Of a stretch of DNA of 64,000 bases, positions 53,537-62,430 are shown one piece after another (within the stretch, counting starts at the first letter, position 1; each line of letters starts with the position of its first letter). Made by a program: the position numbers and the translations under genes. Under the pieces are notes generated by a model. That model was not told where the DNA came from. It searched no databases and saw only the letters and a list, made by a program, of their open reading frames with translations. This DNA comes from Geomesophilobacter sediminis (lineage in GTDB: Bacteria > Desulfobacterota > Desulfuromonadia > Geobacterales > Geobacteraceae): contig NZ_JAEMHM010000002.1 in assembly GCF_016458275.1 (NCBI RefSeq), forward strand, positions 188,001-252,000. Reading direction: 5' to 3'.

Positions 53537-54331
53537 ATGCGACTCGGAACGTTGATGGCGATGGTGGCCGTGGTCGGGGCGGTGGTAACCGTTGGGCCGG
53601 CTCGTGCCGATGCCGGAGAAACGAGAATGTACCTGAAGTCGGGGTGGTTTTCGCTGCACGAGACCTTGGGCGGGAGCACGTTCGTCCGTGACGAAGGGTG
53701 GATGCATGGCGCGGGAGTGGCGCGAAAAGGGTCCCCCGGAGCCGGACTGGACCTGGAGGGATTACTCGAGGTATGGGGAGGTAACCTGTCTTATGACGGG
53801 CATGACTTGAGGAACACGGTCCCGATCAGGTCCCGCACCACCTACCTCGGTACCCGTGAGGAGGTCACGCTGGGCGTGCCGGTAGCGGTGGCGGCGACGC
53901 TAACGCTGGAGCCGTATCTCTCGGTGGGGCACAAGTTCTGGATCCGGACCCGGTCCGGTGAAGACTGGAACAGCATCTACGTGAAAGGGGGAGTGGAAGC
54001 GGTGTGGAAGGGGAAGAGCTGCTCGGTATTTGCCAAGGGGGGGCCGTTGCTCCCGGTCTACACGCGAAACCACGCCGACTTGAGCGACGCGGGGTACGGC
54101 GACGTGGTCACCTATCCCCGCTCCGCGGTGGGGGCCTTCGGGGAGCTTGGAATCCGGCACAGCCGGCTTTCGGTAAGTGTGGAATACGAGGGCTTTCGCT
54201 ACGCACGGTCGCACAACGTCCCGATGCAGCCGAACGGTACTCCGCCAGGCGTTGCGGCGACCGCCTCGCAGGCATTCCAGCCGGAGACGAGTGTGGACTG
54301 GATCTCGCTCCGGCTGACCTACCATTTCTGA
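53537..54331 (+). CDS. Probable outer-membrane beta-barrel protein
   Basis: 264 residues from ATG 53537, with GGAGGTGG four bases upstream. Signal peptide LMAMVAVVGAVVTVGPARA. The mature protein shows repeated amphipathic strands (VTLGVPVAVAATLTLEPYLS, IYVKGGVEAVWKG, SVSVEYEGFRYAR) and ends SLRLTYHF, with the terminal Phe signature recognised by the Bam machinery. I recognise no transport family. It is convergent with the Nramp-type gene, with two bases between stop codons. Confidence 0.7.
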   Translation: MRLGTLMAMVAVVGAVVTVGPARADAGETRMYLKSGWFSLHETLGGSTFVRDEGWMHGAGVARKGSPGAGLDLEGLLEVWGGNLSYDGHDLRNTVPIRSRTTYLGTREEVTLGVPVAVAATLTLEPYLSVGHKFWIRTRSGEDWNSIYVKGGVEAVWKGKSCSVFAKGGPLLPVYTRNHADLSDAGYGDVVTYPRSAVGAFGELGIRHSRLSVSVEYEGFRYARSHNVPMQPNGTPPGVAATASQAFQPETSVDWISLRLTYHF

Positions 54332-54333
54332 CC

Positions 54334-55566
54334 TCAGGAAATGAGCGGCTGGACGACCAGGGCGAGGGTCAAAACGATCATCACCGCCACCGTGATCCAG
54401 GCGATCAGGTTGTACGTCTTCGAGTTGACGTGCTCCCCCATCAGTTCCGGCTTGTTGATCAGGATCAGCATGAAGATCAGGACAAAAGGAAGCAGCGCGC
54501 CGTTGACCACCTGCGAGATCAGCATGATGGCGACCAAGGGTGCGTTGGGAATCATGATGCAAAGTGCCCCAATCACGATCAGTCCGGTATAAAGCCACAT
54601 GAATTGCGGAGCCGATTTGAAGTCGTGGTCCACGCCGGACTCCCACCCCATTGCCTCGCAGACGTAATAGGCGGTCGCCAGCGGCAGGATGGACGCCGCA
54701 AACAGAGAAGCGTTGGCGAGCCCTACCGCAAAGAGCGCCGAGGCGTATTTCCCCGCCAATGGCTGCAGGGCGACGGCGGCATCCTTGGCATCGTTGATCT
54801 GCACGTGGTGCACAAAGAGCGTTGCGCCGCAGGCGACGATGATGAAGAAAGCCACCAGGTCGGTGATGATGCAGCCGACGATGACGTCCAGCCTCGATGC
54901 CCCGTAGTCCTCGACGCGAATCCCCTTCTCCACCACGGCCGACTGGATGTAGAACTGCATCCACGGTGCGATGGTGGTGCCGACGATGCCAATCAGCATC
55001 ATGAGGTAGGAAGGTTTGAAATCAAAGGATGGCGATACCGTCTCCACCATGATCTTCCCCCAGGGGGGATGAGCCAGGAACGCGGAAGCGATGTAGGTGA
55101 AATAGATGGTACAGGCAAAGAGAAAGACCTTTTCCACGAACCGATAGCTTCCCTTGACGATCAGCCACCAGACCAGAAAAGCCCCGATCGGAACCGAAAT
55201 GTACTTGCTGACGCCGAACACCTCCATGGCGGAGGCCCAACCGGCGAACTCGGCTATGGTATTGCCGAGGTCGGCAAGGACCAGGAACAACATCAGGTAG
55301 GCCGTCGTCTTCACCCCGAAGTTCTCCCGGATCATATCCGCAAGCGATTTTCCCGACACAACCCCCATTCGGGCGCACATTTCCTGCACCACAATCAAGG
55401 CTACGGTGATCGGCAGCAGGGTCCAGAGCATGGAATAGCCGAACTGGGCTCCGGCTACGGAATAGGTGGCGATCCCGCCGGCGTCGTTGTCGACGTTGGC
55501 GGTGATGATCCCGGGCCCGATGACGGAGAGAAAGAGAAGTATGCTGCGCTTGTTGAGTCGTTTCAT
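54334..55566 (-). CDS. Nramp-related transporter, probably for magnesium (NRMT type)
   Basis: 410 residues with about eleven membrane helices. The helix-1 metal motif, DPGN in Mn/Fe Nramps, here reads DNDAGG (residues 26-31). The helix-6 motif, MPH in Mn/Fe Nramps, here reads APW (200-202), so the metal-selecting Met is absent. These are the features of Nramp-related magnesium transporters. It lies eight bases downstream of a soluble MgtE-like gene, and both follow an M-box magnesium riboswitch. Automated annotation would probably call it MntH. I infer Mg2+ import at the inner membrane. Confidence 0.88.
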   Translation of the reverse strand: MKRLNKRSILLFLSVIGPGIITANVDNDAGGIATYSVAGAQFGYSMLWTLLPITVALIVVQEMCARMGVVSGKSLADMIRENFGVKTTAYLMLFLVLADLGNTIAEFAGWASAMEVFGVSKYISVPIGAFLVWWLIVKGSYRFVEKVFLFACTIYFTYIASAFLAHPPWGKIMVETVSPSFDFKPSYLMMLIGIVGTTIAPWMQFYIQSAVVEKGIRVEDYGASRLDVIVGCIITDLVAFFIIVACGATLFVHHVQINDAKDAAVALQPLAGKYASALFAVGLANASLFAASILPLATAYYVCEAMGWESGVDHDFKSAPQFMWLYTGLIVIGALCIMIPNAPLVAIMLISQVVNGALLPFVLIFMLILINKPELMGEHVNSKTYNLIAWITVAVMIVLTLALVVQPLIS

Positions 55567-55574
55567 GGCTTTTC

Positions 55575-56828
55575 CTAGTACGCCGGGTGACGCTTGTGTT
55601 TCAGGGCCAGGGGGAGAAACCGTTCGAGAATGTCGTCGACGGTGACGATGCCGGCCATCTTCTTGTGCTCGTCAAGGACCGGGACCGCCACCAGGTTGTA
55701 CTTGGCGATCACCTCCAGGATCTCTTCCGGCTCGGCATCCACTGGGACGGTCTTCAGGTTCTCGGTCATGACTTCCGCGACCGGGCAGACTTCGTCCTGG
55801 ATCAAAAGCTCCTTCAACGAGACGACCCCGAGCGGGTGCTCGTTTTTGTCCAGGATGTAGGCGTAGTAAACGGAGTCGACCTCCGGCGCCTGAAGCCTCA
55901 CCTCCTTAAGCGCCTGCCCCACCGTGAGTCCGGCCGGAATCGAGATGAAGTCGTTGTTCATCATCCCGCCCGCGCAGTCCTCCTCGTGCACCAGCAGTTC
56001 CTGGATCTCTTCCGCATCCTCAGGTTCCATCAGCCCCAAGAGTTCTTCCGCTTTCTCGACGGGAAGATCGCCCAGAACGTCGGCGGCCTCGTCCGGGGAC
56101 ATCTCCTCGAGAATGTCCGAGGCGCGCTCGCTGTCGAGTTCGGTGATGATCCGGGTACGCAGTTCCGGTTCGAGTTCGTGGATCGCCTCGCCGGCAGTCT
56201 CGTCGTCGAGGGAGTTGAGCACGGTATGGACGTTTTGGCGCGGGACCCGGGAGATGATGTGCGCCAGGTCGGCCGGATGCATCTCCGCCATGTTTTCCCG
56301 CGCCATGGTGAGGGTGAGCCGGGCCGCGTTGGGCTCCAGGTGCCCGACGAACTGCCAGCCGATCTCCCGCTCCGGGATGTCGCGCTGCACCAGGCTCCAG
56401 ACCCGCTCGTAACCCATGCGGCGCAGCAGCCCCCGGAATCCGACGTCGACGGAAAACAGGCAGAGCGAGTTCTTATGGCGCCCCAGTTTCAGATCGTTCA
56501 CCCGCACGACCTTGGCGCCGTTGACGTCGACGATCTGCTTGTCGAGGATGTCCCGCTTGACCCGGATCTCCCCCGGGGTCTCCCGGTAGCTGGTAAGTTC
56601 CGACTCCGAGCTTGCCACCGAAATGACCGCCGGGTTGAAGAGGACCACCTTGCTCCACTCCACGGCGTAGGTTGCCTTTCCCCGGCGCACCAGCACCTGG
56701 TTCACAATCGGGAACTCTTCGTCCGGGGTGATGGTGAGATCGCACACCTTCCCGAGAAGCTGTCCCTGGGTATTGGTCAGCCGTTTATCCAGGACCGCGC
56801 TCAAATACAGCTGCTGTGGGGTCATCAT
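55575..56828 (-). CDS. Soluble MgtE-like protein: PRC-barrel, MgtE N-domain and CBS pair
   Basis: 417 residues. Residues about 5-75 form a PRC-barrel-like domain (LDKRLTNTQGQLLGKVCDL), a second beta-rich segment extends to about 165, and 170-280 is the MgtE N-superhelix (MHPADLAHIISRVP, LDSERASDILEEMSPDEAADVL). Residues 285-405 hold two CBS domains (VYYAYILDKNEHPLGVVSLK, LVAVPVLDEHKKMAGIVTVDD). The protein ends there: the five-helix Mg channel of true MgtE is missing. In MgtE these domains bind Mg2+ and gate the pore. Here the protein may sense Mg2+ and regulate the adjacent transporter. GGAG lies five bases before the ATG. Confidence 0.9.
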   Translation of the reverse strand: MMTPQQLYLSAVLDKRLTNTQGQLLGKVCDLTITPDEEFPIVNQVLVRRGKATYAVEWSKVVLFNPAVISVASSESELTSYRETPGEIRVKRDILDKQIVDVNGAKVVRVNDLKLGRHKNSLCLFSVDVGFRGLLRRMGYERVWSLVQRDIPEREIGWQFVGHLEPNAARLTLTMARENMAEMHPADLAHIISRVPRQNVHTVLNSLDDETAGEAIHELEPELRTRIITELDSERASDILEEMSPDEAADVLGDLPVEKAEELLGLMEPEDAEEIQELLVHEEDCAGGMMNNDFISIPAGLTVGQALKEVRLQAPEVDSVYYAYILDKNEHPLGVVSLKELLIQDEVCPVAEVMTENLKTVPVDAEPEEILEVIAKYNLVAVPVLDEHKKMAGIVTVDDILERFLPLALKHKRHPAY

Positions 56829-57118
56829 AGATACTCCTGCGGGTGCCGCCGAATGCGGACGCGCAAAGATGCCTCGGACCGAAGAGCGTTCGGTAAGGTG
56901 GCATCCTGATTAACGAGAGAGGGTGGAGATGCGGCGCGGGTAGGCCGCGGTTCCGCCCGGTGATTTCCCCTTGCCGGGGAAGCGACCGAAGCGGGAGAAG
57001 GGAAGGGTGCTTCGGGGGGCTAACCGAGGGGCGAGGGGGGATGATTATCTGCCATATGTAAGCTGCAACTATGACTGTCCAAAACGCTAAACTACCTCCG
57101 TGGTTGGTTCCGGAGAAC

Positions 57119-57146
57119 GAAAAAGGCCGCGGGAATCCCACGGCCT
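57119..57146 (-). terminator. Expression-platform terminator of the M-box riboswitch
   Basis: On the minus strand AGGCCG-tGGGATTCCCg-CGGCCT followed by TTTT. Its loop side GGATTCCC is complementary to GGGAATCC (57159-57166) next to the aptamer, so an alternative antiterminator pairing is possible when P1 is open. It lies about 290 bases upstream of the MgtE-like gene. Confidence 0.8.
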
Positions 57147-57168
57147 GACGGTCGATCCGGATTCCCCA

Positions 57169-57318
57169 CTCGTAGGTTTTCGGCAGTGCACAACGTAGGT
57201 TCGATAACCAGCTACCTTAGGTAAAGCCTTATGCCGACAATACCTGGTCTACCCATTGGCGTCTTTCGACATTTCTGGGCAGTAGCCTTTGTTCGTGCAA
57301 ACGCCTCATGCTAACGAG
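57169..57318 (-). ncRNA. M-box (ykoK leader) magnesium riboswitch aptamer
   Basis: Read on the minus strand, the conserved blocks of the M-box appear in order: CTCGTTAGCATGAGGC at the 5' end, GGCTACTGCCCAGAAATGTC, GAAAGACGCCAATGGG, GTCGGCATAAGGC and CTACGAG at the 3' end. CTCGTTAG and CTACGAG close stem P1. A terminator follows at once. In known M-boxes, high Mg2+ stabilises the aptamer and allows termination; low Mg2+ lets transcription continue. The controlled genes are the MgtE-like protein and the Nramp-like transporter (56828 to 54334). Confidence 0.9.
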
Positions 57319-57597
57319 GAATTTAATGAATTTTCTAACTTGTTGAACGGGCAGCGCTTTCTGCTGCCGCTCAAGTATGACCCATGCCTTTTACCAGATT
57401 TGGTGCCCGATGACAAGCGATTTCTCGGTTATTTCGCGGCCGAGATGCGCCAGTGACACGTTTTGTGTGTTTATGGCAACAAAAGCACAATCCACTAAAG
57501 TTTGCCGGGAACTCCGCCGAAAGGATCAGGATGATCCAAGGCGGACAACGGCGTCCGAGTGGAAGAGTCTTCAAATTTCACAACGAGGTGTTGGCGC

Positions 57598-59244
57598 ATG
57601 GAAAAAAGCGGTATCTCCAGGTTCAGTGTTCTGCAGTTGGTTGTCTTTCTCACCGTCGTCTCGGTGGTCGGTCTGATCACCCTCTCTATCGGCTCCTTTT
57701 CGGTCATCAAACAAGTGAAGGTGACCGGTCCCATCTATCAGCAGATTGTCCAGGGAAAGGATCTGGTCGCCGATATCCTTCCGCCGCCGGAGTACGTGAT
57801 CGAATCGTACCTGGTGGTGCTGGAGGCCGGACGGGAGACGGATTCCTCCAAAATCCCCCAGTACCTGGAACGGTTCAAGAAGTTGAAAGCCGACTTCGAG
57901 GAGCGGCACACCTACTGGCAGAAGGAACTTGCCGACGGGGAGATCAAGCAACTGATCGTCGAGGGTTCCTACCGTCCCGGCGAGGATTTCTACCAGACGG
58001 CCCTGAACGACTATTTCCCGGCGCTGCAGCAGGGGGACGCCGCCAAGGCCGGCGAGGCTTTCACCAAGCTGAGCGCCAGCTACGAGGCTCATCGGCAGCA
58101 GATCGACAAGCTGGTTACCGCAACCAACGCCCAAAACGACAAGATCGAGAAGGATTCGGGGCGGCTCCTGGGGACCATCACCATGGTTTTGCTGGTGCTC
58201 TGTGTTGCGGTTCTCGGCATCTGCATCGGGTTGAGCGGTTTTGTGATCAAGAGCATCACCAGCAGCATCCGCGCCTGCACTTCTATCACCGACCGGATCG
58301 CCCGGGGCGATCTGTCGGTCGAGGTGCCGGTCGAGGGGCGCGGCAGCGTCCGGGTCATGCTTGAGAGCCTTAAATCCATGGTGGAGACCTTCCGCTCCAT
58401 CGTGACCCAGGTCGGAAGCACCTCTCAGATGTTGGTAGACACTTCCATAAACCTTTCCACCGCCTCCGAGCAGATCGCCGGCAACGCCGAGAACGTGGCG
58501 GCCGAATCGACCAGCATCGCCGCGGCCGGCGAGCAGATGGCTTCCACCTCCCACGAGATCTCCGACAGCTGCCACCATGCCGCCGAGAATTCCCGCTCCA
58601 CCAGCGCTGCCGCCTCGGCCGGCGTGGAGGTCGTGGCCAATACCATTACGGTGATGCAGCAGATTGCCCAGCGGGTCCAGGGGCTTGCCTCCACGGTCGA
58701 GCTTCTCGGCAAGCGCAGCGACCAGATCGGTGAGATCATCGGGACCATCGAGGAGATCGCCGATCAGACCAACCTCCTTGCGCTGAACGCGGCCATCGAA
58801 GCGGCCCGGGCCGGGGAACAGGGGCGCGGCTTTGCCGTCGTTGCCGACGAGGTCCGCGCGCTGGCCGAAAGGACCACCCGCGCCACCCGGGAAATCGGCG
58901 ACATGATCAAGGCGATCCAATCGGAGACCCGCGGGGTCGTGGGCGCGATGGAAGAGGGGGTGCGCGAGGTCCAAAGCGGCACCAGCGAGGCGGCACGTTC
59001 CAGCTCGGCCCTGAGGGACATCCTGGAACAGGTGAACGTCGTCTCCGGCCAGATCGCCCAGATCGCCTCATCGGCCGAGGAGCAGACCGCGACCACCGGC
59101 CTCATCAGCGGCAACATCCAGCAGATCACCACCTTGATTGTCGAGACCGCCCAGGGCTCGCACCGGTGTGCCGCGCAGGCGGGACAGCTGACCACCTGCG
59201 CCCGCGACCTGGAGCGGATCATCGGACAGTTCAAGATGGGGTAG
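57598..59244 (+). CDS. Methyl-accepting chemotaxis protein with periplasmic sensor domain
   Basis: 548 residues from ATG 57598, with GAGGTG eight bases upstream. First membrane helix about residues 10-32 ([18 protein letters not shown]), a periplasmic helical domain of about 150 residues ([19 protein letters not shown]), second helix about 190-212 ([18 protein letters not shown]), a HAMP domain ([18 protein letters not shown]), then the signalling domain with tip [20 protein letters not shown] then [15 protein letters not shown]. The ligand is unknown. Divergent from the M-box transcript and followed by a terminator. Confidence 0.94.
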   Translation: MEKSGISRFSVLQLVVFLTVVSVVGLITLSIGSFSVIKQVKVTGPIYQQIVQGKDLVADILPPPEYVIESYLVVLEAGRETDSSKIPQYLERFKKLKADFEERHTYWQKELADGEIKQLIVEGSYRPGEDFYQTALNDYFPALQQGDAAKAGEAFTKLSASYEAHRQQIDKLVTATNAQNDKIEKDSGRLLGTITMVLLVLCVAVLGICIGLSGFVIKSITSSIRACTSITDRIARGDLSVEVPVEGRGSVRVMLESLKSMVETFRSIVTQVGSTSQMLVDTSINLSTASEQIAGNAENVAAESTSIAAAGEQMASTSHEISDSCHHAAENSRSTSAAASAGVEVVANTITVMQQIAQRVQGLASTVELLGKRSDQIGEIIGTIEEIADQTNLLALNAAIEAARAGEQGRGFAVVADEVRALAERTTRATREIGDMIKAIQSETRGVVGAMEEGVREVQSGTSEAARSSSALRDILEQVNVVSGQIAQIASSAEEQTATTGLISGNIQQITTLIVETAQGSHRCAAQAGQLTTCARDLERIIGQFKMG

Positions 59245-59265
59245 AAATATCGGTTTTGTGCTTGG

Positions 59266-59303
59266 AAAAAGGCGGCCCTGCAGGAGAAGGGGACCGCCTT
59301 TTT
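59266..59303 (+). terminator. Chemoreceptor terminator
   Basis: AAAAAGGCGGCCC, a loop, GGGGACCGCCTTTTTC, 22 bases after the stop. Confidence 0.8.
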
Positions 59304-59322
59304 CTGTAAGGGAGATTCGTCC

Positions 59323-59449
59323 GGTAGGAGCGGCATTGCTGCCGCGATTGAATCTCTTTGATAAGACCGGTCGCTCCCTACCCTGGGACCGTCATTCCAT
59401 CGTAGTTACCGCCTTCGGCGGATCGCGCCAGGAATGGCGCTCCCACAGT
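59323..59449. repeat. REP-like elements upstream of modA
   Basis: GGTAGGAGCGGCATTGCTGC, CGCGATTGAA with an inverse half GGTCGCTCCCTACC, then a right-hand unit CTTCGGCGGATCGCGCCAGG, AATGGCGCTCCCACAG. This copy mixes the two subtypes seen at 16031 and 16913. Confidence 0.75.
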
Positions 59450-59804
59450 AAAAAAATCGGTCTTCCGCCAGTTGTGGAAGCTCCGGGGGGGGGGGCGACT
59501 GCTGAAGAAACTGGCATTGCCGCAAATTCCGGCAGCGTCTGCCCCGGCCGCTTCCGCTTCAGCTCGCTGTATCGCTGGATTTATAACGCTACCCGGTCGC
59601 TGGAACGAATCCTGCTAGGACAGGACATCCAGGCCAAGGGGTGACCGGGACTTCCGGTCGTGGCGTTTTTTGGTGCCATCCCCGGAAATCCTTAGTACTA
59701 TATGCGACTTCACGCCACTACCGTTGTTTTCGGCGCCGGGGTGCTGATACCGGCCTGATACCGGCGAGCGGCAGAGGTATTCATTACATCAAGGGGGCAT
59801 AAAC
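59450..59804 (+). other. Region upstream of modA without a recognised gene
   Basis: 355 bases with no convincing gene. It contains a hairpin GACCGG-GACTT-CCGGTC (59641-59658) followed by GTGGCGTTTTTT, possibly a weak terminator, and CGGCGCC palindromes near 59731. I looked for a ModE box (CGCTATATA half sites) or a molybdenum-cofactor riboswitch and found neither. Confidence 0.3.
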
Positions 59805-60554
59805 ATGGGTAACTGTTTGAAACGTCTGATCCTCGGGGGGCTTCTCCTGTTGATGCTGGCTGCGCCGGCGCTGGCAGGGGAAATCAACGTGTCGGCCGCC
59901 GCGAGCCTCAAAGAGGCGCTCACCGAAATCGCCAATATCTACATGAAGCGCACCAGCGACGTGAAGGTGGTCTGCAACTTCGGCGCCTCGGGGCTGCTGG
60001 CGCAGCAGGTGCTGAACGGGGCGCCGACCGACATCTTCATTTCCGCCAACCTGGAGTGGATCGAATTTCTCAAGGCCAAGGGGGTGCTGGAGCCGCGCAG
60101 CATCCGCCCCTTCACCTTCAACGCCCTGGTGTTCGTTGCGGAGCCGTCCAAGAAGGTTGGCTCGCTCGAGGACCTGCTCAAACTGCAGAAGATCGCCATC
60201 GGCAGTCCGAAAAGCGTACCGGCCGGGGCCTATGCCATGGACGTGCTCAAGAAGGCGGGATTGGACCAGAAGCTGGGGAAAAGGCTGGTGCTTGCCAAGG
60301 ACGTGCGGGAATGCCTTGCCTACGCCGAGCGGGGTGAGGTCGACGGCGCTTTCGTCTATCGCAGCGACGCGCTGCAGGCCCAGAAGGTTGCCATCGCCTT
60401 CACGGTTCCGCGCGGCAACGGGCCCCGTATCATCTATCCCGGCGCGATGACCGAGACCGGTTCCAAAAAGCAGGAGGCACTGGCATTCTATCGGTTCCTC
60501 CAGAGCGGGCCGGCCAAGGCCGTGCTGGCGAAGTACGGATTTTCCAAGAACTGA
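59805..60554 (+). CDS. modA: Molybdate ABC transporter substrate-binding protein
   Basis: 249 residues. Signal peptide LILGGLLLLMLAAPALAGE, then the ModA fold: INVSAAASLKEALTEIA holds the Ser that binds the oxyanion, VVCNFGASGLLAQQVLNGAP the second Ser and Gln, and AIGSPKSVPAGAYAMDVL and GAFVYRSDALQAQK the remaining contacts with the conserved Tyr. It binds molybdate or tungstate in the periplasm. AAGGGGG lies seven bases before the ATG. Molybdenum supply matters here for enzymes such as nitrate reductase or formate dehydrogenase, none of which are in the window. Confidence 0.95.
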   Translation: MGNCLKRLILGGLLLLMLAAPALAGEINVSAAASLKEALTEIANIYMKRTSDVKVVCNFGASGLLAQQVLNGAPTDIFISANLEWIEFLKAKGVLEPRSIRPFTFNALVFVAEPSKKVGSLEDLLKLQKIAIGSPKSVPAGAYAMDVLKKAGLDQKLGKRLVLAKDVRECLAYAERGEVDGAFVYRSDALQAQKVAIAFTVPRGNGPRIIYPGAMTETGSKKQEALAFYRFLQSGPAKAVLAKYGFSKN

Positions 60555-60669
60555 CCACGCCCTTTTCATCGTACGGAACTGCCGTTGAGACTCCCCCTCC
60601 CGCCAGGGGAGGGGGGATAACCGGGCCTTTTCCCAGGGCACGGCTTGCCTTAAGAGGACGGAAACGCTC

Positions 60670-61353
60670 ATGGAGTATCTCACCAGCACCGACTTTACTG
60701 CCATCAGGCTTTCGGTGAAGGTTGCGCTCGCCGCGACCTTGCTGAGTCTTCCGTTCGGCATCGGATTCGCCTACCTGACCTCCTTCTGCCGTTTCCGCGG
60801 GAAGCTCCTCCTTGAGGTACTGATCAACCTCCCGCTCACCCTGCCTCCGGTCGTCATCGGCTACCTGCTGCTCATCTCCCTCGGCACCCACGGCTGGCTC
60901 GCACCGCTTTTCAACCTGCTGGGGATCAAGCTGATCTTCACCTGGAAGGCGGCCGTCCTCGCCTCGGCACTGGTCGGGTTTCCCCTGCTGGTCCGATCCA
61001 TCCGCATCGGGATGGAATCGCTCGACCCCCAGTTGATCAGCGCTTCGCGGACCCTGGGCGCCCGGCGCCTGGACATTCTCTGCACCGTCATCCTGCCGCT
61101 GTCGGTCCGGGGCATCTGCGCCGGGTCGTCGCTCATGTTTGCGCGCAGCCTCGGCGAGTTCGGCGCTACCATCATCGTCGCCGGGAACATCCCCGGTGTC
61201 ACCCAGACCATCCCCCTGGCCATCTACGACTACACGAGCTCTCCCACCGGCCAGGGAACCGCGCTCTCCCTTTGCATCGTTTCGGTGGTCCTTTCCGTTC
61301 TGGTGCTGGGGATCCACGAAACGGTGGGGCGCAAGTTTACGAGGAGGGCGTGA
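60670..61353 (+). CDS. modB: Molybdate ABC transporter permease
   Basis: 227 residues with about five membrane helices. FTAIRLSVKVALAATLLSLP opens the domain, LPLTLPPVVIGYLLLISLG is the ModB motif, and SASRTLGARRLDILCTVILP is the EAA loop docking the ATPase, followed by FARSLGEFGATIIVAGNIPG. It lies 115 bases after modA, and its stop overlaps the modC start (TGATG). Confidence 0.95.
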   Translation: MEYLTSTDFTAIRLSVKVALAATLLSLPFGIGFAYLTSFCRFRGKLLLEVLINLPLTLPPVVIGYLLLISLGTHGWLAPLFNLLGIKLIFTWKAAVLASALVGFPLLVRSIRIGMESLDPQLISASRTLGARRLDILCTVILPLSVRGICAGSSLMFARSLGEFGATIIVAGNIPGVTQTIPLAIYDYTSSPTGQGTALSLCIVSVVLSVLVLGIHETVGRKFTRRA

Positions 61354-62408
61354 TGGAACTGCGGATGGCGGTAGACAAGCGCTTCCCCGGATTCGAACTG
61401 GCGACGGACTTTTCCGTCGCCGGGGGGCGGGTGGGGATCTTCGGGGTTTCCGGCAGCGGAAAGTCGACCCTGGTTTCCCTGCTGGCCGGCCTGAGCCATC
61501 CGGACCAGGGAGAGATCGTCCTGGACGGGGAATACCTTTTCAGCAGCAGCAAGCGGATCTCGGTGCCCCCGGAGCGCCGGCGCATCGCCATGGTTTTCCA
61601 AAACGCCTGCCTCTTTCCCCATCTGAGCGTGAAGGGGAATCTCCTCTACGGTTTCAAGCGCTGTACGCCGGGGCACCGGAAGATCGACCCGGACACCCTG
61701 ATCGACGTGTTGAAGCTGGAACCGTTGCTGCAGCGGGGGGTGAATATGCTGTCGGGTGGGGAGAAACAGCGGGTGGCGCTGGGACGGGCGATCCTCGCCA
61801 ACCCGAGGCTTTTGCTCATGGACGAGCCGCTCTCTGCGCTGGACGACTCGCACAAGCTGCAGATCATCGAGTACCTGCGCAGCGCCGGGGATCAGTTCGG
61901 GATTCCGTACCTTTTCATCTCCCACTCGCTTCTGGAGATCCGGTTGATGACCGATGAGGTGCTTGCGGTCGGCGGTGGAAGGATTCTGGGGCAGACGACT
62001 CCGGAGGAACTCGCCCGTCAGCGAATGGGGCGCAGCCAGGTCGGCTACATCAACCTCATCCGGGGAGATTTGGTACGGAGGCTGGGTGGAATGCAGGTCT
62101 ACCGGTGGGGGGACGCCGAGCTTTTCGTTTCGACGGCGAGTCAGGAGGAAACCCCGCTCTTCGAGCTTTCCTCCCGGGACATCATCCTTTTCAAGAAACA
62201 CCCTGAGGCGATCAGTGCCCGCAACCTTTTGCATTGCAAAGTGGTAGACACCTTCGCTTCGGGAAACAAGGTGGGGGTGGAGCTATCGGTCGGCGGCCAG
62301 CGGCTGATCGCCGAGGTGGTGGGGGAGGCGGCGGACGAACTTGCCATCCAGGCCCGGGCCGATATCTACGCGGTAATCAAGGCCTCGTCCTTCCGGACCC
62401 TTACCTGA
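61353..62408 (+). CDS. modC: Molybdate ABC transporter ATP-binding protein
   Basis: 351 residues from ATG 61353, with GAGGAGGG upstream. Walker A is GVSGSGKST, Q-loop MVFQNACLFPHLSV, signature LSGGEKQRVALGRAI, Walker B LLLMDEPLSALD, H-loop LFISHSLLEIRLM. The C-terminal third contains a mop/TOBE-type domain (about 285-350, RNLLHCKVVDTFASGNKVGV) that can bind molybdate and regulate transport. Last gene of modABC, convergent with mnmA at a spacing of 22 bases. Confidence 0.96.
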   Translation: MELRMAVDKRFPGFELATDFSVAGGRVGIFGVSGSGKSTLVSLLAGLSHPDQGEIVLDGEYLFSSSKRISVPPERRRIAMVFQNACLFPHLSVKGNLLYGFKRCTPGHRKIDPDTLIDVLKLEPLLQRGVNMLSGGEKQRVALGRAILANPRLLLMDEPLSALDDSHKLQIIEYLRSAGDQFGIPYLFISHSLLEIRLMTDEVLAVGGGRILGQTTPEELARQRMGRSQVGYINLIRGDLVRRLGGMQVYRWGDAELFVSTASQEETPLFELSSRDIILFKKHPEAISARNLLHCKVVDTFASGNKVGVELSVGGQRLIAEVVGEAADELAIQARADIYAVIKASSFRTLT

Positions 62409-62430
62409 AAAACGCTTACCTGGAACCCCT

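Noticed and set aside
54334-55566. MntH manganese transporter
   Set aside because: The DPGN and MPH motifs that define Mn/Fe Nramps are replaced by DNDAGG and APW, and the operon is behind an M-box.
56829-57060. Riboswitch directly upstream of the MgtE-like start
   Set aside because: The GC-rich hairpins here match no metal riboswitch. The M-box lies further upstream, at 57169-57318.
59258-59644. 128-codon open frame after the chemoreceptor
   Set aside because: It runs through the terminator hairpin and the REP-like repeats and has no protein family features.
59645-59804. ModE operator or molybdenum-cofactor riboswitch before modA
   Set aside because: No paired CGCTATATA half sites and no cofactor-riboswitch blocks could be found on either strand.
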